Positions 8,825 to 17,139 of a DNA stretch of 64,000 nucleotides are shown piece after piece; positions within the stretch are counted from its first letter, which is position 1, and the number at the start of each line of letters is the position of its first letter. The notes under the pieces are model-generated. The model did not search any database. It saw only the letters and a list, made by a program, of their open reading frames with translations, and had not been told where the DNA came from. Origin of the DNA: Crocinitomicaceae bacterium. GTDB taxonomy: Bacteria > Bacteroidota > Bacteroidia > Flavobacteriales_D > Crocinitomicaceae. A program made the position numbers and the translations under genes. The DNA lies in the NCBI GenBank assembly GCA_029249445.1, contig JAQWHI010000018.1, positions 186,001-250,000 of the forward strand, in the 5' to 3' direction.

Positions 8825-10471
8825 CTATTCTGATTCGATTTGACGTTTGTACATTCGAAACCCACCTTTCTCCATGATACGTGTAAATTGTGGCCATTGT
8901 TCCACCTCGTTGTTGTCTGATTTTGTGATCAAATAGACGGGTTTGTCTATTTCCCCATTCACGAGCCAGTTTGTTGTTTTTTGCTCAGGAGCTAAGCCAT
9001 AGGGTTGCTGAAAGTAAAAATAGTGCGCATAGCTTTTGAACCCATAACATTCAACATAACAATTCTCACCTTGCAATTCTTTATAAAATGTAACAGCAGT
9101 ACCCTGAGTTATTTTTTCAACTTTGGGTAAAATCAGCAGTTGAATACAGAGTAAAACTAGGGTTGTTGTCGTTGTTATTGAAGCAATTAAAGAGGTAATG
9201 CTATTCTTTTTCAAGAAGACAAAACTGACGGCTGTACCCAGCACAAAAAGTATCCCTGCAGTGATTTCATAACCAGACCATGAGATTGTTTGAGCGATCG
9301 AATCGTAAGCATATTTGTTCTCAGTGATTGACAACAACCATTCTTTATTCATTAGAATTAATGGGATTGCTGTAATTGCAAGTCCAATTGCAATCCCTAC
9401 GCTTAAAAACAGAAAACGGAGTGATTTTTGAAATTCATATTCTCCCTTACTTGCTTTGTAGAGAACAAGGGCTGCAACAAATGACAAAGGTACCCATGTC
9501 ATTGACGAATAATGTATGATTTTAGTAGTGACTATACTGAATAAAATGAGTACACCCCAAAAGAGGCATAACATCCATGTGTTTAGATTGAGTGGAGTAT
9601 CCCAGCGTCGCTTCAGAAGTGCAGGCAAGGCCAAGATTGAAATTGGGAAACATCCGAGGAAAACAACGACAAAATGGTAATAAAAAGGTTGCTCATGTCC
9701 GGCAACATTTGAACTAAATAGTTCCGTTTGGTATGCAATGAATTTTTCAATGATCGTAAATCCATTGTTTATGATTTCAATACTGAGCCAAGACAACAGC
9801 ACGGATAGTAGTCCAAGAAAGAAAAGTCCAATGTATTTCAGCTTCGGGAAGGGTTTGAACTTTTTGGCTGTCAGATAAATTAGTAGGGTAAGTGCCAGAA
9901 GTAGAAATCCAACAGGGCCTTTGGTTAATACGCTGAGTCCACTAATTGCGCCTGAAGCGAGTGCGTAACGACCTTTGTTTTTACTATTTCCGCTGATTAC
10001 ATTTACCATGAAATAGATTGAAAGGAAGATAAAATAATTAAAAATAGGATCGATTATTCCAGATTTAAAATAGATGTGTGGAAGCAGTGTTGCATAAAAA
10101 ACAAGAGACCACAAAAGTCCAAACTTGCCTGAAAAATGTTTTTTTCCGATAAAGTAAAGTGAGATGAGATACACAAATCCAAAGACAGCATTGGGGAAGC
10201 GCGCTGCGAATTCATTGACTCCAAAGAGTTTCATTGAACCAACTTGAAGCCAAAGAAAGAAGGGGGGTTTTTCCCAAAACGGTTCAAAATTAATTTGAAC
10301 ACGCAGGTAGTCACCACTTGCAATCATTTCTCGTGCAGATTCAGCGAAGTTGATTTCATCCCAATCAAACAAATGAACATTTCCAAGGCCAATGAAGAAC
10401 ACCACAGAAAGGAGCAACAGCAGAAGCGCACTTTTTTTGGAATTGTTTGCAATTTGTTCAAAGGTTGACAT
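8825..10471 (-). CDS. GT39-like membrane glycosyltransferase (ArnT/PMT type)
   Basis: 548-residue polytopic membrane protein. It uses a polyprenyl-phosphate sugar donor to modify lipid or protein at the periplasmic face (family knowledge). The acidic catalytic motif DWDEINFAESARE is at about residues 36-48, in the first external loop, followed by about ten hydrophobic helices and a soluble C-terminal domain. Its upstream neighbour in the same direction is a GT2 that probably makes polyprenyl-phosphate sugar, a common donor/acceptor pairing. The acceptor is unknown; lipid A is only one possibility. Confidence 0.85.
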   Translation of the reverse strand: MSTFEQIANNSKKSALLLLLLSVVFFIGLGNVHLFDWDEINFAESAREMIASGDYLRVQINFEPFWEKPPFFLWLQVGSMKLFGVNEFAARFPNAVFGFVYLISLYFIGKKHFSGKFGLLWSLVFYATLLPHIYFKSGIIDPIFNYFIFLSIYFMVNVISGNSKNKGRYALASGAISGLSVLTKGPVGFLLLALTLLIYLTAKKFKPFPKLKYIGLFFLGLLSVLLSWLSIEIINNGFTIIEKFIAYQTELFSSNVAGHEQPFYYHFVVVFLGCFPISILALPALLKRRWDTPLNLNTWMLCLFWGVLILFSIVTTKIIHYSSMTWVPLSFVAALVLYKASKGEYEFQKSLRFLFLSVGIAIGLAITAIPLILMNKEWLLSITENKYAYDSIAQTISWSGYEITAGILFVLGTAVSFVFLKKNSITSLIASITTTTTLVLLCIQLLILPKVEKITQGTAVTFYKELQGENCYVECYGFKSYAHYFYFQQPYGLAPEQKTTNWLVNGEIDKPVYLITKSDNNEVEQWPQFTRIMEKGGFRMYKRQIESE

Positions 10472-10555
10472 CGAAATTCTTTTGCATTTTGATTTACTAA
10501 GATAGATGAATTCTCTCAGGAAATCTCACTTTCAATTTTCAATCAGTTGGTTGCG

Positions 10556-11299
10556 TTATTTTTGGAACATTTCAGACTTCATCAGCCCAATTTTATTGAA
10601 GAAATACTTCCATGAAACTCCGAGTACTCCCAATCCATACTTTGAGCTTCTTTTAAAGTTGATTGATGATGCTTCTTCAAAATACTTTGTAGGACAGGTG
10701 ATTTCCGCAATTTCGTATCCGGCGTAGAAAATCTGGGCAAGCATTTGATTGTCAAAAATGAAATCATCGGAATTACTATTGAAATTGATGTCTCTCATTA
10801 CCTCAGCGGAGAACATTCTGAATCCTGTATGGTATTCGGAAAGTTTCTGTCCCATTAAAATGTTTTGACTGAGTGTTAAAAAACGATTTGCCACGTATTT
10901 GTACAACGGCATTCCGCCTCGTCGTGCTCCTTTTCCAAGAATTCGTGACCCAATAACTACGGGGTAGAGACCATTTGCAATAATGTGCGCCATGCTTTCG
11001 ATCAACTTTGGAGTGTATTGATAATCTGGATGCAACATCACTACAATGTCGGCGTCGAGATCCAATGCCTTATTGTAACATGATTTCTGGTTTCCCCCGT
11101 ATCCTTTGTTCTCCTCATGCACAATCACATGGTTGATTCCAATTTCTCTAGCGAGATCAGCGGTATTGTCGCTACTTTTATCGTCGACCAATACGACATC
11201 ATCAACAATATCGAAAGGGATTTCATCGTATGTTTTTTTTAGTGTTTTCGCTGCGTTGTATGCTGGCAAAATAACTATAAGTTTTTTTCCTTTAATCAT
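10556..11299 (-). CDS. GT2 family glycosyltransferase (DPM1-like)
   Basis: 247-residue soluble GT-A fold enzyme. N-terminal LIVILPAYNAAKTL, the nucleotide-binding VDDKSSDNT, and the DxD-like HPDYQY are visible. It lacks the C-terminal membrane pair seen in many DPM-like proteins. It probably transfers a hexose to a polyprenyl phosphate, supplying the GT39 enzyme 84 bases downstream. The ATG at 11299 is preceded by an exact -7 element. Confidence 0.85.
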   Translation of the reverse strand: MIKGKKLIVILPAYNAAKTLKKTYDEIPFDIVDDVVLVDDKSSDNTADLAREIGINHVIVHEENKGYGGNQKSCYNKALDLDADIVVMLHPDYQYTPKLIESMAHIIANGLYPVVIGSRILGKGARRGGMPLYKYVANRFLTLSQNILMGQKLSEYHTGFRMFSAEVMRDINFNSNSDDFIFDNQMLAQIFYAGYEIAEITCPTKYFEEASSINFKRSSKYGLGVLGVSWKYFFNKIGLMKSEMFQK

Positions 11300-11321
11300 C
11301 GGTATTTTGGAATTGGTGCTG

Positions 11322-11329
11322 CAAAGATA
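11322..11329 (-). promoter_or_regulatory. -7 promoter element of the GT2 gene
   Basis: On the minus strand TATCTTTG (TAnnTTTG), 22 bases before the ATG at 11299. Confidence 0.5.
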
Positions 11330-11405
11330 TTAGAATAGATGTTATTCAGTTTGTTTTGTTTATTCGGATTTACAATGTATTCTCTTTCTCTATTTGTTTG
11401 TTGTA

Positions 11406-11885
11406 CTAAATGTCTTTACGAAACGTATGGATGTCGTTGTGATTATCCTCAATTTGATCTTTTATTTTTTTTATTGATTTTGCCAAAAAAAACAAATCCA
11501 AAGGGGCGTTTGAAGCGAGCCACTTCCAGCTTAATTGTTCATTCTCAACGGCCATTGCAACATGATATAGTGTTATAAAATTGTGCGTAATGAGCCATTT
11601 TTGGGCGCTTTCATTGCCTTCTGCGGCATTGATCATTGCTAATAAATGAGCGTAGCCATTATTTTGCAGCCAACTTCTTGCCTCATCTTTAAGGTAGATG
11701 GCGAAGGTTGCCATGGCAAGTTCTTCATATCCATTCTCTTTGAGCCAAAACATGAGCTTATTGTTGCCTTCAATTGCCTTACTCCAAGCCAAAATGATTT
11801 TTGGCGGGTAGTCAATCTTTTTCAACGTGGTCTTTGAAAGGTCTGTTGCAATAATCGTTCGTTTTTTTCTCTTAAACCATTTCAT
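11406..11885 (-). CDS. Unknown protein made of 25-residue helical repeats
   Basis: 159 residues, basic N-terminus (MKWFKRKKR), no signal. From residue 47 the chain falls into consecutive units of exactly 25 residues, each opening with Trp-Leu (positions 47, 72, 97, 122): WLKENGY..., WLQNNGY..., WLITHNF..., WLASNAP.... The unit end (AIEGNN, AAEGNE, AVENEQ) also recurs, and one more partial unit precedes residue 47. Each unit would form a helical hairpin, giving a small solenoid. The ATG at 11885 overlaps the TGA of the SpmAB fusion upstream (ATGA), so the two are translationally coupled. Function unknown; a binding scaffold is an inference from the repeat form only. Confidence 0.75.
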   Translation of the reverse strand: MKWFKRKKRTIIATDLSKTTLKKIDYPPKIILAWSKAIEGNNKLMFWLKENGYEELAMATFAIYLKDEARSWLQNNGYAHLLAMINAAEGNESAQKWLITHNFITLYHVAMAVENEQLSWKWLASNAPLDLFFLAKSIKKIKDQIEDNHNDIHTFRKDI

Positions 11886-13111
11886 GATGAAAAGAATATA
11901 TAGGACACACAAATGGCTGCAATGATTCCAATGGCATCTGCAAATAAGCCTGCAGTGACCGCATATCTTGTCTTGTTAATACCTACAACTCCGAAGTATA
12001 CAGCCACAACATACAGAGTAGTTTCAGTGCTTCCCTGCATTGTTGCTGCAATTTTTTCTTGCATTGAACCAATTCCAAAGTTGTTCATTACTTCGACATA
12101 TGCACCTCTTGCACCGCCACCACTTAACGGTTTCATGATTGCCACAGGCAATGCATCCACCCATTCGGTGACTGTGATCCCAATGGATAGTACGAGCCAT
12201 TCTACACTAGACAAAAGCAATTCAAGCGCACCTGAGGCACGCAGGAGTGCAATGGCGACGAGCATTGCAATGAGATAGGGAATGATGCTTATTGCTACAT
12301 TAAATCCTTCTTTCGCACCATCGATAAATGATTCGTATACATTCACCTTTTTCCGCACAGCGAGAAGGATGAAACTTGAAATAATTCCGAAGATTAATCC
12401 CCCACCAACGAGTATTGATACATTTTCTCCATGTTCTGGATGCCTTACAACGTACCATAATAGCGCCCCGATAAGCGCAGTAAGGGTTCCAATATAGGCG
12501 AAAATTGTTTTGTTGAAAAGATTGATCTTTTGTCGAATACTGACAAAAATGAGTCCGGCTAGAGTTGCAATAAAAGTAGATACTAAAATTGGGAGAAAGA
12601 TTTCTGTCGGTGACTCTGCCTTCGCGCGCAGCGCAAATATGGAAACTGGTATGATGGTCAATCCTGAAGTGTTCAGAACCAAAAACATGATTTGTGCATT
12701 GGAAGCGGTGTCTTTTTTTGGATTTATTTCTTGCAGCTGCTTCATTGCTTTAAGTCCAAGCGGTGTTGCGGCATTATCGAGGCCCAACATATTTGCACTA
12801 AAGTTCATCATCATGGATCCCAATGCAGGATGTTCTTTTGGTACTTCAGGGAATAGTTTTGAAAACAAAGGTGTTACGGCACGTGTTAAAAGTTTCAGTG
12901 CTCCGCCATTTTCGCCAATTCTCATAATCCCCAACCAGAGGCACATTGCACCGGTCAGATAGATTGAAATTTCGAAACCAGTAGTTGCAGACGCACCGAG
13001 GTCATGAATCATATTCTTCATAACTGAGATGTCCTGAAAGAAGATCACCTTAAATGCGGTTACTGCGATAGCGACCAAAAACATGCCAATCCAAATACGA
13101 TTCAAAATCAT
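11882..13111 (-). CDS. SpmA/SpmB-fusion nucleoside-recognition ('Gate') membrane protein
   Basis: 409-residue membrane protein in which the two spore-maturation proteins are fused. The first half carries the SpmA signature (MNFSANMLGLDNAATPLGLK; NTSGLTIIPVS); the second carries the SpmB-like EGFNVAISIIPYLIAMLVAI, then PLSGGGARG and STETTLYVVAVYFG. These domains occur in nucleoside and ion transporters as well as in sporulation proteins. There is no sporulation context here, so a transport or channel role is more likely, and the name is historical. It is coupled by ATGA to the helical-repeat gene. Confidence 0.88.
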   Translation of the reverse strand: MILNRIWIGMFLVAIAVTAFKVIFFQDISVMKNMIHDLGASATTGFEISIYLTGAMCLWLGIMRIGENGGALKLLTRAVTPLFSKLFPEVPKEHPALGSMMMNFSANMLGLDNAATPLGLKAMKQLQEINPKKDTASNAQIMFLVLNTSGLTIIPVSIFALRAKAESPTEIFLPILVSTFIATLAGLIFVSIRQKINLFNKTIFAYIGTLTALIGALLWYVVRHPEHGENVSILVGGGLIFGIISSFILLAVRKKVNVYESFIDGAKEGFNVAISIIPYLIAMLVAIALLRASGALELLLSSVEWLVLSIGITVTEWVDALPVAIMKPLSGGGARGAYVEVMNNFGIGSMQEKIAATMQGSTETTLYVVAVYFGVVGINKTRYAVTAGLFADAIGIIAAICVSYIFFSS

Positions 13112-13175
13112 AATTCAAATATCTAAATTTTTCGAATGCCGCTGAACTGATTCGAAACGAACTTTCAACAAGTTA

Positions 13176-13745
13176 TTAATGAAAAGGGGAGTGCATGCAA
13201 TGATTCACAAAGTTCTCAATCAAAACGCTACCGTGATTTCCGGAGACCTCTGGATGAAATTGAACACCGAAAATGGCTTTCTCAGTATGTTGCATCACCT
13301 CGTTTACACATGCATCGGAAGAGGCGACGAGTTGAAATCCTGCGGGGATAGAAATACTCTCGCAATGGTCTTCCATCATTTCAATTTCATTGGGCAAGCG
13401 ATTGAACAAAATACAGTCCTCAAAAGCTTCGATAAGTTGCCAGTCACGATCTTCGCGCATTCTTGATGCATAAGCGTCAAAGTGAAGGCCTACAAGTTGA
13501 TGTCCAAAACAAATTCCGAGAATGGGAAGCTCTGTTGTTTTGATCCATTCGGTTCGCTTAAGGTAGGGTGTAGTATCCATTTCGGTGACAAGTATAGGTG
13601 CACCAGAAAGTATGACTCCACTTTTACCTTGCAGGTGATCTACTGTAACGTCAAGCAACGGAACAGACATCACATCGCAATAATTATCCACTATTTCTTC
13701 GATGAACTTTGTTTTGTTGGATCCGCAATCAATAAGTAAAATCAT
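13176..13745 (-). CDS. Class I glutamine amidotransferase (GuaA N-domain-like)
   Basis: 189-residue stand-alone amidotransferase domain. The nucleophile Cys is in GICFGHQ at about residue 80, and the His-Glu pair is in VQFHPE near 167-169. The start MILLIDCG and ILSGAP resemble the GMP synthase glutaminase subunit, but no ATP-pyrophosphatase domain is attached or adjacent. It releases ammonia from glutamine for a partner not seen here. The frame extends to 13799, but the ATG at 13745 overlaps the TGA of the Sua5-like gene (ATGA) and is chosen. Confidence 0.85.
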   Translation of the reverse strand: MILLIDCGSNKTKFIEEIVDNYCDVMSVPLLDVTVDHLQGKSGVILSGAPILVTEMDTTPYLKRTEWIKTTELPILGICFGHQLVGLHFDAYASRMREDRDWQLIEAFEDCILFNRLPNEIEMMEDHCESISIPAGFQLVASSDACVNEVMQHTEKAIFGVQFHPEVSGNHGSVLIENFVNHCMHSPFH

Positions 13746-14359
13746 AGATCTATATTTCCAATTCCTTGACGAACGATTTCGATGTTTCCCCCGACACAAT
13801 TTACAATCGTAGAAGCTTTAAGTTTTCCAAGTCCACTGTCGATAATTAAGTCGACCAGGTCCTCATAGCGTTCATAGATTTGATTTGGGTCAATGAAATA
13901 ATCGAGGATTTTATCTTCTTCATCGTGCAGAGATGTTGTTGCAATTGGGTTGCCAAGTTGCTCAACAATTTTACAGACAACCGTATTATCCGGTATACGT
14001 ATTCCGATTTCCTTTTTATTTGTACCAAAAATTCGAGGCACTTCATTTGTTGCCGAAAGTATAAAGGTGAATGGACCTGGAAGCGATCGATTTAACAGCT
14101 TAAAAGTCGATCGATCAATTTGTCTGACATACGCAGATAAACTACTGATGTCGTGACTAATAATCGAAAAATTGGCTTTTTTTAGTTTGATGCCTTTGAG
14201 GTTCGCCAATTTATTCAAGGCTTTCTTGTTGTTTAAGTCACACCCCATTGCATAAACTGTATCTGTTGGAAAAATGATAATCCCGCCTGTCCGCAAAACC
14301 TTGACGGCTTGGTCAATTAAGCGCTGATCAATATTTGACTGATTAATTTCTATCAACAT
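13742..14359 (-). CDS. L-threonylcarbamoyladenylate synthase (Sua5/YrdC/YciO family)
   Basis: 205 residues of the YrdC fold. It makes threonylcarbamoyl-AMP from Thr, bicarbonate and ATP for the t6A modification of ANN-reading tRNAs, if it is the functional TsaC. Visible: GGIIIFPTDTVYAMGCDL near residue 27, the LPGPFTFIL stretch near 94, GIRIPD near 124, and PIATTSLH near 142. There is no Sua5 C-terminal domain, so it is TsaC/YciO-like. The TGA overlaps the ATG of the amidotransferase gene. Confidence 0.85.
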   Translation of the reverse strand: MLIEINQSNIDQRLIDQAVKVLRTGGIIIFPTDTVYAMGCDLNNKKALNKLANLKGIKLKKANFSIISHDISSLSAYVRQIDRSTFKLLNRSLPGPFTFILSATNEVPRIFGTNKKEIGIRIPDNTVVCKIVEQLGNPIATTSLHDEEDKILDYFIDPNQIYERYEDLVDLIIDSGLGKLKASTIVNCVGGNIEIVRQGIGNIDL

Positions 14360-14375
14360 TGTTTCGAAGATACTG

Positions 14376-15503
14376 TTATTCCTTGTTCTTTAGGAAGATT
14401 GAAGAGTTAATTGCGAAGTGATCGCTTTGTCTTTGATCTTGAATAGTGAAATTTCTAGATCCGATTTCCGAAGAGTGGAAAATGTAATCAATCCGACCGG
14501 CTGGAAGGGTACCTGCATAGGTTTTTCCAATCCCCCAAGACGAATTTCTGAACGCATCGGTTAACAGTGCGTTGAATGTAGTGTAGGTGTAGGACATTGG
14601 AGTGTCATTAAAGTCGCCACAAATAACTACTGGATGTGGTGAGGACTTTATGTGTCTGATCAGTTGATTGGTTTGATTTGCTCGAACAGGATAGGCATTC
14701 ACTACTTTTTTTAAGATGGAAAAGAAAGTAGAAGTGCCCGTTTCAAGTTCCTCTGATTCTGTCTCATTAATGGCATTGTAGTCCTCTTGGTTTAGGCGGA
14801 TTGATTGCAGGTGTGCGTTGTAAACCCGAATTATACCATCGGGCGTTTTAATGTCTGCGAAGATGCAATAATTAAAACTGAGTTCCTTGCCTTTAAAAGC
14901 GATTTCTCCTTTCTTCACGATTGGGAATTTTGAAAAAAGCGCAATTCCGAAATTGTGATTCCCTTTGAGTGTATGTGCATACCGTTCGTGGTAATAGGGG
15001 GTGTTAAGAAGATTCGTTAGGGTATCTCTAGTAACAAATTTGGTCGGTTGGTCTTGATGGAAAAACTCTTGAAAGCAGACAATATCGGCATTTTTGCTTT
15101 TTACAAATCCAATGATTTTATCCTTGTGTTTGACAGCCTGTTCAAAATTCGGATTGTAGCGGTCAAACAGACGGACATTGTAGCTCATAACATTGATTTC
15201 TTTCGCACCATTTGGGGTATCTCCAAATCCGATTGTAAATGTTCGAAAGTGAAGGTTCCCTCCAGCTAAAAAGACAATTCCTAGAGCCAGCGCCCATTTT
15301 TTATTGAAGAAAAGCCACACTATGATTAGGAGAAAATGGAAACAGATTAGGATTGGATAGGCAAGGCCGAAAAGGGGTAAGAGTCTTAGGGTTGCTGGCT
15401 CTATGAAAGGACTGAGGTAAGACAGAAGCAGTGCCACAGTCACGCCAACAGAAATCACCTTTAAAAAGAAGGTGAATTTGAATATTTTTTTTGCCTTAAG
15501 CAT
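14376..15503 (-). CDS. Membrane-anchored endonuclease/exonuclease/phosphatase-fold protein
   Basis: 375 residues: three N-terminal membrane helices (residues 10-80), then an EEP catalytic domain. Visible catalytic signatures are NVMSYNVRLF (Asn), CFQEF (metal Glu), GDFNDTP (Asp/Asn) and SDHFAI (general-base His). Members cleave phosphodiesters or phosphomonoesters of DNA, phospholipids or inositol phosphates; the membrane anchor and probable outward domain fit a lipid or extracellular substrate, but this is inference. Its ATG overlaps the rhomboid stop by 8 bases. Confidence 0.85.
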   Translation of the reverse strand: MLKAKKIFKFTFFLKVISVGVTVALLLSYLSPFIEPATLRLLPLFGLAYPILICFHFLLIIVWLFFNKKWALALGIVFLAGGNLHFRTFTIGFGDTPNGAKEINVMSYNVRLFDRYNPNFEQAVKHKDKIIGFVKSKNADIVCFQEFFHQDQPTKFVTRDTLTNLLNTPYYHERYAHTLKGNHNFGIALFSKFPIVKKGEIAFKGKELSFNYCIFADIKTPDGIIRVYNAHLQSIRLNQEDYNAINETESEELETGTSTFFSILKKVVNAYPVRANQTNQLIRHIKSSPHPVVICGDFNDTPMSYTYTTFNALLTDAFRNSSWGIGKTYAGTLPAGRIDYIFHSSEIGSRNFTIQDQRQSDHFAINSSIFLKNKE

Positions 15504-16404
15504 TGTTGCTTTGATTGAACAAAAAGTCTTTTTCCCGTTTCGTTAAAGAATCGTATCCAGATTTAGATATTTTGTCAAGAATTCGGTTCGTCTCTTCTTG
15601 CTTGGCTTTCACATTTTCGTTGTAGTCCTCATCTGACATGTTGCGTACATCTTTGTTCTTCACTACTTTTAGCTTCGAGCGTTTCCCACCTGAAAATGCT
15701 CCCTTGAAGTAACCACCAAGAGCCATTGAGATATTGATTAAATTACTTGATGCACGGAGGTTTCGTACTGAATGAATACCAATAATTGCACCTCCTAAAT
15801 GCGCAAAGTGCGCTGTGCCGTCGTTTGTCGCCAACCCGATAAAGTCAATAGCCATATAGAATACAGCGAGCCATATGATTTTAAATGGTGGGAACGTCAA
15901 CAGTCGAATTTGTAAATTGGGCTGATAAAATGCAACAGCAATAAAAATAGCCATTATTGAACCTGATGCACCGACGATTACAATGTTTGAACCTTGAAGG
16001 CCGGGAAACAAAAGATGGGCAATAATTTCAAGAAGCCCTCCCGCAATTCCGCCCACAATATAGGTGTGTAAAAGTCGTTTTCCGCCAAGCAATTGTTCGA
16101 AGTAACGACCTGAAAAGTAGAGGAACACCATATTTAATAAGATGTGTCCAAACGAAAAATGTGCAACAATTGAAGTTAAGATTCCCCATGGATGTGTTAC
16201 GAATCCATTTAGAGAGGTTTGCAATGTGAAAATTTCGTACAAGCCATTGGCTGTCTGGAGTTCATAACCGTAAAGACGACCGAATACCAATATTACATTG
16301 ATCAATAAAAAAATCGCAACATTAAAAAAGATCAAACGAATGAAAACGCCACCAGTTTTGTATTGGTCTTTTAAGTCGTCTATAAATGAACGTTGAGTTG
16401 GCAT
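15496..16404 (-). CDS. Rhomboid intramembrane serine protease (with cytoplasmic tail)
   Basis: 302 residues. Six-helix rhomboid core with the catalytic Ser in GASGSIMAIF (about residue 147) and the catalytic His in HFAHLGG (about residue 200). Unusually it carries an about 90-residue charged tail after the core. It cuts membrane proteins within a helix. It sits directly after a second rhomboid gene (18 bases), a paralogue pair in one operon. Confidence 0.9.
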   Translation of the reverse strand: MPTQRSFIDDLKDQYKTGGVFIRLIFFNVAIFLLINVILVFGRLYGYELQTANGLYEIFTLQTSLNGFVTHPWGILTSIVAHFSFGHILLNMVFLYFSGRYFEQLLGGKRLLHTYIVGGIAGGLLEIIAHLLFPGLQGSNIVIVGASGSIMAIFIAVAFYQPNLQIRLLTFPPFKIIWLAVFYMAIDFIGLATNDGTAHFAHLGGAIIGIHSVRNLRASSNLINISMALGGYFKGAFSGGKRSKLKVVKNKDVRNMSDEDYNENVKAKQEETNRILDKISKSGYDSLTKREKDFLFNQSNNA

Positions 16405-16422
16405 ACTTGCAAAAGGTTAGGA

Positions 16423-17139
16423 TTAGTAAAAATCACGTGTATTTCGCTTCCAAATTTGAATAATGATAAATCCAAAAAGCATTCCACCAATGTGTGCAAA
16501 ATGTGCGATTGAATCACCCTGATTGCTCTGTAAACCTTGATAAACTGCAATAACTCCCAGTCCGAGAGCGAGCCATTTTGCTTTTATTGGAATGGGAGGG
16601 AAGAGCAACATGAACTGTGTATTTGGAAAGAGCAGGGCAAAGGCCATTAAGAGTCCGTAGACGGCACCAGAGGCACCCACTGTACTCGTTGCATAGATTC
16701 CATATGCGCTTTGCCATTTGCTAAAGAGTTCTTGTTCTGTAATTGGAATTCTTTTGTTGATGATATCTGGAAACCACTCTCCGGTTAAATGGTGTATTTC
16801 TATTCCTTGTACTATTGTATGAAGGACAACAGCTCCAATTGCTGTTACGAAATAAAATATAAAGAAGCGTTTTTTACCCCATGTACGTTCGAGTTGAGAT
16901 CCGAATACAATGAGACCGATCATGTTGAACAGCAGGTGAAATAAGTCACCGTGCATGAAAAAGTGCGTGATCAACTGGTAGGGCTCGAATAAATTGGAAC
17001 TTGGATAATGCATTCCGAGTTCTTGCTGGAGGACAATACCTTGGTTTTGCATGACAATAGTTGCCAAGAAAAACAATACATTTAGGATCAAGAGATTCTT
17101 TGTCACATCCGGTATATTTGAAAGTAGATTTCTAAACAT
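16423..17139 (-). CDS. Rhomboid intramembrane serine protease (compact)
   Basis: 238 residues. Catalytic Ser in GASGAVYGLL (about residue 142) and His in HFAHIGG (about 217); a WGK/R-type motif (RTWGKKRF) after helix 2 is typical. Its ATG overlaps the mutL stop by one base (TAATG), so it is translationally coupled to mutL. The substrate is unknown. Confidence 0.92.
   Translation of the reverse strand: MFRNLLSNIPDVTKNLLILNVLFFLATIVMQNQGIVLQQELGMHYPSSNLFEPYQLITHFFMHGDLFHLLFNMIGLIVFGSQLERTWGKKRFFIFYFVTAIGAVVLHTIVQGIEIHHLTGEWFPDIINKRIPITEQELFSKWQSAYGIYATSTVGASGAVYGLLMAFALLFPNTQFMLLFPPIPIKAKWLALGLGVIAVYQGLQSNQGDSIAHFAHIGGMLFGFIIIQIWKRNTRDFY

Noticed and set aside
11913-12962. Three plus-strand frames opposite the SpmAB fusion
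   Set aside because: They mirror the hydrophobic codons of the minus-strand gene and have no start context or family similarity.
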